From Telmatactis stephensoni (lineage: Eukaryota > Cnidaria > Anthozoa > Actiniaria > Isophelliidae): DNA of 64,000 bases. Shown one piece after another: positions 45,231 through 55,311 of this stretch (its first letter is position 1; each line of letters begins with the position of its first letter). Under the pieces are notes generated by a model. It was given only the letters and a program-made list of their open reading frames with translations. It made no database searches and had not been told where the DNA came from. The stretch lies in assembly GCA_029948255.1 (NCBI GenBank), contig JALIZF010001726.1, positions 558,001 through 622,000 of the forward strand, written 5' to 3'. A program made the translations under genes and the position numbers.

Positions 45231-45247
45231 ATCTGATTTTTCCTGTG

Positions 45248-45499
45248 GACATATGGGTTATCATAATAATGGTCATGGAAATGTGGCTCATCATAGTAAT
45301 TATCATAACAATCAGGTTCACCATAGTCAGTGCTATGGAATTCTGGGTAATCAACTTCGCAATGAGAAGAGTAATGTGGACGATTATGATCATTCAATGA
45401 GTGAGCAATGTAATCGTAATCGTGCACATAAAAGTCATCGTCATCAAAATAGTCAACTTCTCCGGTTTCTACAGCGTCCCGATGAGTAGAAACCGGCAT
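45248..45499 (-). CDS. N-terminal part of the second retroelement ORF, left-arm copy
   Basis: Mirror of 38526-38777, with the same Asp/Tyr/His-rich composition and the same overlap with the gag stop; it is cut at GTC by the right end of TE-B. Confidence 0.65.
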
Positions 45500-46695
45500 T
45501 AGTTTACCTGAGTATATTGTGTTGGTTGGGGATTACGGCGATTAGAGAAATTCCTATTCCCTTGAGGGAGACGAGGGTCTCTTTGTGGATGTGCCAGAGT
45601 AGGACAGTTATAACTGATGTGTCCTGCCCGATTGCATGTATTGCAAATTGGATGTCCTTGAGCCGTATGGCGATTGCGGAATTGGTTATTCCCGCGGGCA
45701 TTGTAGTTAGGCTGTTGCTGGCGAGACGGTCTTTGCGCAGTGTCCCGAAGGGCTTGTCTTATCTCCTTCTGAATGATGGCGCGAATGGAAGACGGTGTCA
45801 GAGGTTCCTCGGCACCAGCGTGGTCTGCTAAATGTGGCGCTGTAGAAAATGCGGCCACCTGCTGAGGCGGGGAAGGCGTTGGAGAGGCCTTCTGAAGTTG
45901 GGCTAGTAAGGCCTGTGCAAATTGTTGTGTCTGCATAGCAACTGGGTCAGGCGTAGAGACAGCCTCTTTTAACTTAGCCTGTTGTTCTGCTTGCTCAAAC
46001 GTTTGCGGTTGCTGTAACACCAAGTGTTGCTTAATATCCGAGCGAAGCCCAGAGATAAAAACATGTAGCCATTCCGCCTTTGGGATTCGAAGGAGCTGGC
46101 AGCGCCGCCTAATGTCGGCAGAATAATCAGCAACAGACTCCGACGGAGCCATTTTTCTCTGGTTCAGTTGTTGTCGAGCCAGCCACTGTGAGGCAGGCGA
46201 ATTAAATTGTTCGCGCAGAAGACGAGTAAGTTCGTCATAAGTTCGGTAGGAGTCCGAATCTAAAGAAGTAAACCAAATGTTGGCATGTCCTACCAGGCTA
46301 AGGGGAAGGGCTCGAAGTCGTTTTACCGGTGTCCATCCGAAAAAGTCAGCATGTCGCTCAAAAGATGAAAGAAACTGATCAACACTCTCCATGCCATCCC
46401 CGTGGAAGGTAGGAGGTTTGGCAGAATATCCACTAGCGCCCTGTGACTGACCCTGTTGTAGTGATTGGGTAAGCGCAGTAAGTTGCGAAACAGTAGCCTG
46501 TTGATTAGCATTAAGATTACTGCTTAACGTGGTCAACACCTGAGCGAACTGGTCGGGTGTAAAAACTGGGGCTGGTGGTGGCGATGGACGAGAACTAGAG
46601 GCAAATGAAGTGGAAGGAATAGGTCTTAGCGTCGAAGAATCCCTGGAGAATGAAATGGTCGTTGTAAGGGGTGGAGAAGGCGCGGTACAAGCCAT
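45499..46695 (-). CDS. Gag, outer right copy (retroelement)
   Basis: The translation is identical to the gag at 37330-38526: a retrotransposon-gag domain at about residues 90-245 and a CCHC knuckle CNTCNRAGHISYNC near residue 350. It is transcribed toward the centre from LTR 3. With env(-) at 25441-28869 it would make up one minus-strand provirus if the inverted block were absent. Confidence 0.85.
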   Translation of the reverse strand: MACTAPSPPLTTTISFSRDSSTLRPIPSTSFASSSRPSPPPAPVFTPDQFAQVLTTLSSNLNANQQATVSQLTALTQSLQQGQSQGASGYSAKPPTFHGDGMESVDQFLSSFERHADFFGWTPVKRLRALPLSLVGHANIWFTSLDSDSYRTYDELTRLLREQFNSPASQWLARQQLNQRKMAPSESVADYSADIRRRCQLLRIPKAEWLHVFISGLRSDIKQHLVLQQPQTFEQAEQQAKLKEAVSTPDPVAMQTQQFAQALLAQLQKASPTPSPPQQVAAFSTAPHLADHAGAEEPLTPSSIRAIIQKEIRQALRDTAQRPSRQQQPNYNARGNNQFRNRHTAQGHPICNTCNRAGHISYNCPTLAHPQRDPRLPQGNRNFSNRRNPQPTQYTQVN

Positions 46696-47585
46696 TACGG
46701 ACGGTGATGTTACAGTAGAGAGAGATGGCAGTAGTGAGGGTAATGAAGTAACAATAGAACAATCAAAACAAGCACTGCGTTTGGCCGACGCGCGAGTTTG
46801 AATGCGATTGAGCGACAGGGTGACAATAAAATAACGGCAACCAACTACCGATCAACAGAAGAAAAGCGGTAAAACACTCTCACAATATCCCGTAGAAACA
46901 AAGGGTGGGAGGGTGGGAAAAAAATGTATATATATAACTGCAACACTACTTAAATAGACCCCAGTATGGTGAACATAAAAATAAAAGAAATAACAGTCAA
47001 ACCAAGACGTGATAACAATAAATTCCTTGAATCAACCCCCCTACGGAGCACTCAAATGATCACGCAAAAACTTCACATACAGAAATGAATAATTAATACG
47101 ATTTTTGCATAACTAAGTAGCTAACAGGTAATGTCAATTTTAAGTAAACCTTTTGCACAAAAGGAACAGAAAAACCTGTGCTGACATAAAACAGAAGGGC
47201 AGGGACCCGCCAAAAAAAACCCAAAAAGACAAACTCACGGTTAGTTGTTGAAGGACTCCGCAGGCAGTCGATTCACCAATTTCTTTAACCTCCTTAATAT
47301 GGCTAGTGTGGTTTCTCGGTCAAGGACTTGCCGTGGACGACTATTCTCTGGAATTGGAAATCGTTGTTCCAATTTTTCGAAGAGGTTCTGTCCGTGAATC
47401 TGTTGGTCCTCCTCTGATGTTGTGGAATCGGCTTCACAGCGTTCAGCCAGCCTGAACCTTGATACCAAGGTATGGGTTTTCTTTCTTTTTCTTCTTCTTC
47501 TTCTTCTTCTTCTTTTTCTTCTTCTTTTTTTTTTTTTTTTCCTTTTTCTTGTGCCGGAACTTTACCCGGGTTCACTCACCAGTTT

Positions 47586-48385
47586 TGTAACGGTATGTGA
47601 ACGGGGACTACGAATACCGTTACAAATTCTTTTATTCTCTCCAATATAAGTCTTTACAGTTTGAGTGTAGGCTAACAAGTGAGGTATACTAACTAAGAGC
47701 TGAGTAATTGTAACAACTAACTCAGGGGGGAAAGTATTGGAAATGCTCGAATTCTATTGGTTGCTAAGGAAAAGGCAAGCTCATTAGGTTGTGTTTACTG
47801 GATCATCAAGGGAGAGGTTTCAAAGAGAAATCTCTATGATTCCAGCAAGACAATACCTAGTTACAATAGCTGACAGAGAGGAAAAAGTACAATACACAAA
47901 CAGGTAACAAGAAATGAGGAAAGTAGGACTTACTGGAAACACAATCTGTCCAAAGAGCTCAAGCAGCCTTTATTTGTATAGGGCGTGCTATTATGCATAA
48001 CTAGGGGGAAGCACGCCAGCATAACAGCTGAGTGAGATCATTGAAACAAATCGGTTTCGAATATAATTACCAGTGTTTCTCCAATAAACTGTGCCAGGGT
48101 TTCCAGGGAAACCAGGGCCATAGTGTACCCTCTGGCACTTCTCAAGTGCCTATCGCGTGAATCACCCGTAAGCACCTGATTGCTCAGAGAGTTCCGACTT
48201 CAGCTTTATTGGAAAAACGCAAGTAACAAAACTAGCAACCAATAAGATTCCTGGATAGCATTTCTTAAATTAAAATAGGGTAAACAACAGAGATAAACAT
48301 TAAAATAGAAAGAAAAGAAACATAAAATTCCGAATAAATCAGTTTAAAAGATATGGCATAAATCGGTGATTTATGCCCCGTAACA
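47586..48385 (-). repeat. LTR 3 (outer right), 800 bp
   Basis: It is the same as LTR 1 apart from a GGATCATC/GGACCATC difference near 47802 and the end base noted for LTR 1. It abuts CCTA at 48386-48389, after which the host TPR-CHAT exon resumes. Confidence 0.9.
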
Positions 48386-51291
48386 CCTAGCAAAAAGTCA
48401 CTTTAAATCAGGCAACTTTCATCTAGCGATGAATTATGGCAAAACAGCTTTAGACATTGCTAGGAAGACAGAAGTAAAAGACATTGAAGCTTGGAGTTAC
48501 AGTATCATCGGACACGCCTATAGAGAATTAGGTGAATATAAAAAGGCCATAAAGTACTATAAAAAGTGTTTGGATATGAATTACAGGGACAAAAAGCTCG
48601 AGCTCCAAGTATATGCTGGCCTAGGAAGAACCCAGTGTTGCTTAGAGAATCACGAAGAGGCAAAAGAGTATTTTCAAAAGGCTCTACCACTTGCTCTGGA
48701 CTTGGGAGACAAGGACGCTATAACTAGATGTTATGGTGGTTTAGGAAAGTCATATAAGGCTACTAGCGAATTCGATCAAGCAATGGACTGCTTCCAAAAG
48801 GAATTAGAAATCGCCTTGGAAATTGATGACAAATTTGAACAATGGTCAGCCTATGGTGGTATTAGGGATATTTACATGGCACGTTACCAGTACGATGAGG
48901 CTTTTAAATACTTCGAAAAATGTGTCAAGATCGCAAAGCAAGTTGGCAAGAAGAACTTAGAGGCGATGAGTTATTTGAATCAGGGTATGTGTTGTCATCG
49001 AGAGCATAACAATTCCAAGGCCATTGAATTCTACCGAAAAGCCCTTGAAATCTATCAACAAACAGATGATAAAGACGAGGGAGAGGAAAGTGTCTATGTA
49101 CAATTATCACTAGCCAGCCTTGAGCTGGGAAGGTATGACGATGCTATCAAGAATTTACACAAGGCTCGGGATATAGCAGCTCAAATCGGTGACAAGATAG
49201 GAGGATACTGTGCACGTAATTCTCTAGGAGACATTTACCAAACGTTGGGGAGGAGTCAAGAAGCCATCGACATTCACCTGGAGATTTTTAACTTTGCAGT
49301 GGAGGAAAATGATCAAAATCTTCAAATACAAGCAGTACGTACATAGCTTAGGAAGAGCATATTTTGCAACTAGAAATATCCCAAAAGCCAAAGAATATGT
49401 GGAAATAAGAATAAAGCTTTCCCGTGAAAGTGGTCGCCGAAACAAGGAAGGAAAAGGATATGCTGGTTTGGCATGTATTCTTCTTGTTGAAGGCAAATGC
49501 AGAGAAGCAATGGATTACCTTAAAAAGAGCCTTGACATTGCAATTGATATTCATGATAAGCAAGGAGAATCATACATCTACCTCGTATTGGGTGAATGTA
49601 ACAGTGCAGTACACAACCATAGTGAGGCCATTCGTTGCTATGAAAATGCTTTAGTCATCGCAAAACAAATAAAATTCCAAACAGTCGAGACTGCATCCAA
49701 TTCAAGTCTTGGAATACTATACAGCAGGCTTGCATTGCAGTCCAGCGATGATAATTATCGCAAGAAATCAGAAATGTACTTGAAAGAAGCTATAAAAGTT
49801 CAAGAATTCTCCTTTCATCATTTACATGACCGAGATGATTTCAAGATTTCTTTTCTCAAAGAATACCATCATCTCTACGAGATTTTGACTGAAGTCCTAA
49901 TCCAGACACAGCAGATGGAAGAGGCGTTGCTGGTATGTGAACGTGGAAGAGCTCGTTCTTTAAATGATCTTCTTGTTTCCAAGTACTTCGTCCCCCCGCA
50001 GGATACTGAAGCGCCGTCTACATCGTTGAAGTACGTCGAGGTTGAGGAATTTCTTGATGAGACAAGTAAGATGTGTGTTCTGTTTTATACAATTGCCTAC
50101 AAGTGCAAAATCTGGGTGTTAGTCCACAACCATCCTATTTCGTACCATTTTACTGATCACATTGGGTTCATACCTAGACCTGGTACAAAAATGCAATCCC
50201 TGTTGGAAACTGACGTTCAAATGCTTGTTGACGAAGCCTATGAAAGCCTTAATGTGAGAGGGGTGACCGCGATTAATTGTGAAGATCGATCAATAGATGT
50301 TGACAAACCTCGAGGTCACAGTGGCGAAGGGCAAGCTGCAGAGAGATGTTGCAGTGAACAAGATCTTGAAGACATTTTAAAGCGTGACCCTTTAGAGAAA
50401 TTATTTGATTTTCTTATTGCTCCAGTACAAAGCAGTCTCACCGAGGAAGAAATTGTGATCATTCCTCAAGGACCATTGTACACAGTACCATTTGCAGCTT
50501 TATGGGACGCAAAGGCAGGGAAGTTTCTATTTGAAAGCAAGCGTATAAGACTGGCTCCTTCAATAACGGCTTTGAAGACCTGGAGAGAATGTCCAGCAGA
50601 CTACCACAGTACAGAAAGTGCATTGGTGATTGGGAATCCCAAGGTGGGACAAATCATGTTCAGAGGAGAAGTAGGTACACTTGGTCCTTTACCGTCAGCA
50701 GAAGAAGAAGCCAAGCTTATCGGTGGATGCCTCGAAAACGAAATTGTAAGTGAAGGCCTGGAAGTGACAGTTTTGACAGGATCTCAAGCTACAAAGGAAG
50801 AGTTCAAGAAAAGAGTAGCCAAGGGTGTTGCTGTCATCCACATTGCGGCTCATGGAGATTCACAAAGGGGAGAAATTGCTTTTGCTCCTTCCCAAGCAGC
50901 CATCCAAAAAGGCATCCCAGAAGAAGAGGACTATCTGTTAACCATGAGGGAAGTACAACAAATTGGTATTCGTGCCAAGCTGGTAGTTCTGAGCTGTTGT
51001 TATAGTGGTCGTGGGGACATCGAATCCGAGGGACTGATTGGGATGAGCCGAGCATTTCTTGCTGCAGGAGCTCGTGCTGTGATAGCATCTTTGTGGGCTG
51101 TAGATGATAAGGTCACCAAGAATTTTATGGTTCATTTGTACCAATTCTTGAAGGGTGGTCACAGTACTAGTGCAAGTCTTCAAAAGGCCATGGAGCAGAT
51201 ACGCAAAGAGTACAGTCATCCAAGGTACTGGGCTCCATTCTATCTTATTGGTGATGACGTTACTATTTTTAAGAGCGACTTAAATGAATGA

Positions 51292-51391
51292 GTGAACCAT
51301 CTTTAGTGAGGAAATACTCGCTATAAACTGTAATTGCACTACAGCTCTAGAGATCTGGACGCACTATAATTGAACATACGCAACTAATAAC
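51292..51391. other. Downstream flank of copy 2, first piece
   Basis: Homologous to 4641-4790; interrupted at a TTAA by the palindromic element that follows. Confidence 0.6.
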
Positions 51392-51395
51392 TTAA

Positions 51396-53088
51396 GGTGA
51401 GTCAATAGTTCCAAATGGCCGAATCGGTCATATCGGTTTTTGGATCATAACTTTGACTCCCTTTGAGCAATGACCGTCAAACGGCACCAAAATCTAAAAC
51501 AGTCATTCAGCTATAATATAATATACACTGATCGCGTTTTGTGTCAGTAATTTGTGATATATACGGCATTAAACGAATGAGCTGTTGTCACAAAAACTCG
51601 ATTTTGTGGAAAATCTAGCCGTTTTATTTCGCTGAAAAATTTAGAATCCTTTTAGCTAAACATAACAGACAACTCGGTCACGTTTTAAGAAATTCGTCGG
51701 AACTGAAGTCTCGCAACAGAAGCGAACAGAAAATGCACCTAAATTCTATATTGTCATCATCTTGAATGTTGTGAACGAAATAGTCGCTCCCTAAATATGC
51801 TTTAAAGCCGCGGTTTTAGGCTAAAGCTGGCGGCAATTCATTATACTTTCGACTGTCATACCGCGATTGTCGACCAGACTGACCGTTTTAAAGTATTTTA
51901 AAGTTGTATGAATGGAATAAAATGCTCAAATACCTGCCTAGGTCCAAGAAGTTGCGTTTTCTCCAATTTCTTCGTACTTTTTTCAAATTGTTCTGTTAGA
52001 AGTTTCCCACATAAGCTTCAAAGCACTGTGATAAATTATTAACCAATTTTGCTGCTGTTCGTGGTTTGGAATAAGAGAAATTACGTTTTTGGTTGAGCTC
52101 AGTTCCATCTCCTAGCTCAAACCAAAAGTTTTGCTGCTTTGTTTTTGAATACGCAATGAGGCAAGGTGCAAGATATGTCAAGAATTCGCACCCTTGTTAG
52201 GGGGGAGCTTCTATTATACAGTATAACACAAACTATAATGCAATATGCATTTTGTCGGCATACTGTATAATAGAGGCTCCCCCCTAACAAGGGTGCGAAT
52301 TCTTGACATATCTTGCACCTTGCCTCATTGCGTATTCAAAAACAAAGCAGCAAAACTTTTGGTTTGAGCTAGGAGATGGAACTGAGCTCAACCAAAAACG
52401 TAATTTCTCTTATTCCAAACCACGAACAGCAGCAAAATTGGTTAATAATTTATCACAGTGCTTTGAAGCTTATGTGGGAAACTTCTAACAGAACAATTTG
52501 AAAAAAGTACGAAGAAATTGGAGAAAACGCAACTTCTTGGACCTAGGCAGGTATTTGAGCATTTTATTCCATTCATACAACTTTAAAATACTTTAAAACG
52601 GTCAGTCTGGTCGACAATCGCGGTATGACAGTCGAAAGTATAATGAATTGCCGCCAGCTTTAGCCTAAAACCGCGGCTTTAAAGCATATTTAGGGAGCGA
52701 CTATTTCGTTCACAACATTCAAGATGATGACAATATAGAATCTAGGTGCATTTTCTGTTCGCTTCTGTTGCGAGACTTCAGTTCCGACGAATTTCTTAAA
52801 ACGTGGCCGAGTTGTCTGTTATGTTTAGCTAAAAGGATTCTAAATTTTTCAGCGAAATAAAACGGCTAGATTTTCCACAAAATCGAGTTTTTGTGACAAC
52901 AGCTCATTCGTTTAATGCCGTATATATCACAAATTACTGACACAAAACGCGATCAGTGTATATTATATTATAGCTGAATGACTGTTTTAGATTTTGGTGC
53001 CGTTTGACGGTCATTGCTCAAAGGGAGTCAAAGTTATGATCCAAAAACCGATATGACCGATTCGGCCATTTGGAACTATTGACTCACC
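51396..53088. mobile_element. 1.7-kb palindromic TTAA element
   Basis: This is a near-perfect palindrome centred at 52242. The ends are GGTGAGTCAATAGTTCC and its inverse, with TTAA at 51392-51395 and 53089-53092. The arms exceed 800 bp and differ at only a few positions (for example in CGGTCACGTTTTAAG). The centre contains TATTATACAGTATA and its complement. No protein is encoded. A TTAA site suggests a piggyBac- or Kolobok-mobilised foldback MITE. Confidence 0.75.
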
Positions 53089-53092
53089 TTAA

Positions 53093-54296
53093 GGAGGCTT
53101 CCTACAATTTTTCTAGTGCTCGACCGGTCAACTTGAAACGGCTCAGTGTAGTTCTTACATGAAAGCACCCACAGTTATGACCTTTCGTCCACTTACTACA
53201 TAAAGACTGAAATTTTTATTGGTGTGTGTTTTGTTTACATCAGAGTTACCATAGCGACGAAACGATGACGTCACCGTTTTAGATTCCAAGCAATTTTACG
53301 CGTTTTTCGACCTAAACTTTTAAAATGACACACAAGACGTTTATATTTAGGACTTTGCCTAGCAGCATACGAATTTTGGAGAAATTCGTATAGACAGATT
53401 TTGAATTATTCGAGGTGCAATTTTTTAACCCCAAAAATCACAATTTCTAGTCTTCGATTCCATAATTTTAAAAGCAAAGCAGCATGACAACTCTTCGACT
53501 GTCCAAATGTTGGTCAAATATCAGACTACTTCACTAAGAAGTTGCACGTGAGAAAGTGCTTTGGATCTCCGTTAGCATACGTCCATTTAGACATGAAATT
53601 GGGCGAAATTTTATCAAAATTTATACACAAAGCGTTTAGTGCTCCTAAAGAAAAATCTCTCGGTCAACTGTTTTCTCCCTTTCGTGAGCAGAACTTTAGT
53701 ATATTTGCAATCAACTGTCCAAGCGCCGATTCAATTGAAGCTTTCTAAGGTACTGAAATCAAATTTCAAAGTTGAGTATATTCGGTGTAACTTAGCGCAG
53801 CAAGATTCTAGGTTCAAGTTGTTGTTTTCATTCTCAAATTCCTGCATGCAGGCATGCTTCAGTATGCTAATTCGAGGCAATGGTCACCATGGCGTGACGC
53901 GCTACTTCACTAGAGTTGTTATGCTGCTTTGCTTTTAAAATTATGGAATCGAAGACTAGAAATTGTGATTTTTGGGGTTAAAAAATTGCACCTCGAATAA
54001 TTCAAAATCTGTCTATACGAATTTCTCCAAAATTCGTATGCTGCTAGGCAAAGTCCTAAATATAAACGTCTTGTGTGTCATTTTAAAAGTTTAAAAAACG
54101 CGTAAAATTGCTTGGAATCTAAAACGGTGACGTCATCGTTTCGTCGCTATGGTAACCCTGATGTAAACAAAACACACACCAATAAAAATTTCAGTCTTTA
54201 TGTAGTAAGTGGACGAAATATCATAACTGTGCATGTAAGAACTACAGCCGTTTCAAGTTGACCGGTCGAGCACTAGAAAAATTGTAGGAAGCCTCC
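53093..54296. mobile_element. 1.2-kb TTAA element with 400-bp inverted arms
   Basis: The ends are GGAGGCTTCCTACAATTTTT and its inverse, flanked by TTAA at 53089-53092 (shared with the preceding element) and 54297-54300. The arms of about 400 bp enclose a non-repeated centre at 53490-53930 with no recognisable gene. Confidence 0.75.
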
Positions 54297-54312
54297 TTAA
54301 TAACAACCTAAT

Positions 54313-54509
54313 ATCCAAAGTGAGGAAGTTGTCCTTCAGTAGCATGATGATAAATGTATAAAGAGGGATTGAGGCCTTATGCACATACTTACATTTCAAC
54401 TTTTCGTTTTTACTTCTGATGATGTTGGCGACCGACGAAAGCTAAAGTAATAAAGATCAAGTTCTAAATTCACAGTAGTGTATCGTAAGGCCTAAATTCC
54501 TCTTTATAC
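54313..54509 (+). repeat. Short retro-insert with about 10-bp target duplication
   Basis: CAACCTAATAT occurs on both sides (about 54303-54313 and 54508-54518). The body has GAGGAAGTTGTCCTTCAGTAGC, TCTGATGATGTTGGCGACCGACG and CCTAAATTCCTCTTTATA. The middle motif resembles 3' ends seen near Penelope-like elements. Related to 22366-22452. Confidence 0.45.
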
Positions 54510-54867
54510 AACCTAATATATTTAATAACCTAATAGTACCACTACTAGACACTATACACTGGAATGCTGACAAAAAAAAAACGCAAAAAAAGAAAAAAGA
54601 AAAAAAAAAGAGAAAAAAACCCCGTGAAATTGAATGTTAGTGTGTAATAGTTCAATAGACTCAAAAGAAAACAATGGAAATAAGGTCTACTAGTTTCTAT
54701 TAGTCTAGTAACTATTTCACGGTTTTTTTGGAACCCACTATATGCGGCATTGTAGTCTTCGAATATGCAACAAATCAAGGACAACTATTTGTGAAAATAG
54801 GTAAGGTATACTGTATGACTGAAGGTTTACAATTTATCAAAGTAGGAAAAGATTGCAGAATACCCTG
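54510..54867. other. Downstream flank of copy 2, second piece
   Basis: Homologous to about 4785-5040, with an A-rich insertion at 54571-54615. It ends in CCCTG (54863-54867), the left target duplication of the BEL element. Confidence 0.6.
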
Positions 54868-55266
54868 TGTTAACGTGAACAAATGACTGTAAATAATCAA
54901 CTAGATTTAATACGAATAGGTACAATGACATATGTCAATCATAGACGTGATCAAACATTTGAATTGATTTAAGCAAGTTATATATCGAGTTTCAGTTCAG
55001 TTTTAGTAGCGACAAGCTAACCTGTGTTTTAAAGCTAACCTGTTTTTGAAGCTAACCTGTGGGAAATCGTCACAGAAGTAAGTAATGAAAGACTTGAACT
55101 ATTAATATATATTGAATGTTGGATGATTATGAACACGTTTTATAAACAGTTAGTAACATAGGATATGTGTTATGATTATGTTTAGATCGAATAAGTTAAG
55201 GACATAAATAAAAGTCAGTTATCCGATTTGTGACGCAAGTCTGATGCCGAATTCTCCTACGGACCA
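54868..55266 (+). repeat. BEL 5' LTR, 399 bp
   Basis: It starts TGTTAACGTG and ends CGGACCA. The first 216 bp (to 55083) are identical to the 3' LTR and include three close AAGCTAACCTGT-type repeats. The rest, including the AATAAA region near 55207, is strongly diverged from the 3' LTR. Confidence 0.85.
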
Positions 55267-55311
55267 TTATATTCGATTTCTTGCTAACCCGAGTTGTCCG
55301 TGGAGAAGATA

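Larger units (their letters stand above)
38778..45247. mobile_element. TE-B: CACTA-like transposon, long form
   Basis: This 6470-bp element has 47-bp terminal inverted repeats beginning CACAGGAAAAATC. Its left 972 bp equal the arms of TE-A. Next come an inner block (about 39750-40700) and a 134-bp inverted piece of the arm (40737-40870). Then 4.4 kb of unique sequence with nested MITEs is followed by a right end made of TTTACATGG repeats. Outer flanks are GTC (38775-38777) and GAC (45248-45250), again inverted. No transposase frame is evident, so it is non-autonomous. Group assignment to CACTA/EnSpm-like rests on the CAC end and 3-bp site. Confidence 0.65.
24172..48385. mobile_element. 24.2-kb three-LTR retroelement complex with inverted core
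   Basis: The order is LTR(-) 24172-24971, protease-env(-), TE-A, protease-env(+), LTR(+) 35640-36439, gag(+), TE-B, gag(-), LTR(-) 47586-48385. CCTA lies on both outer sides (24168-24171 and 48386-48389), the expected 4-bp duplication. There are two axes of symmetry: 30305.5 for the env half and 42012.5 for the gag half. Protein translations of the paired arms are identical and the three LTRs show only two differences that I found. The family is Ty3-like by gag and protease. No RT, RNase H or integrase is present, so mobilisation must have been in trans. Confidence 0.85.
23857..51291 (+). pseudogene. TPR-CHAT gene copy 2, split by a retroelement complex and frameshifted
   Basis: The coding exon starts after the acceptor at 23837, at ATG 23857 (MDTCNIVMLAN). 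It runs to codon CTA at 24169-24171, is interrupted by the 24.2-kb complex (24172-48385), and resumes at GCA 48390. Ignoring the insert and one CCTA duplicate, the frame is continuous and parallels copy 1. A separate 1-nt shift near 49330-49343 ends the frame at TAG 49344-49346; the downstream frame then runs to TGA 51289-51291. Both CHAT motifs are intact (HIAAHGD and LSCCYSG), as is the terminal WAPFYLIGDD. The TPR array occupies about the first 560 residues. The gene is inactive as assembled. Confidence 0.85.

Noticed and set aside
24172..48385. Dismissing the mirrored arms as a pure assembly artefact
   Set aside because: Outer target duplications match, LTRs carry distinct point differences, and TE-A and TE-B differ internally. 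An artefact cannot be excluded without reads, so it is kept as a caveat.
49331..49342. GTACGTACATAG as a 12-nt intron that might explain the frame change in copy 2
   Set aside because: Far too short to splice, and removing 12 nt would not correct a 1-nt shift.
53542..53938. Open frames in the centre of the second TTAA element
   Set aside because: Short, overlapping in different frames, and without motifs.
54571..54615. A-rich run as a processed pseudogene tail
   Set aside because: No coding body upstream and no flanking duplication that I could find.
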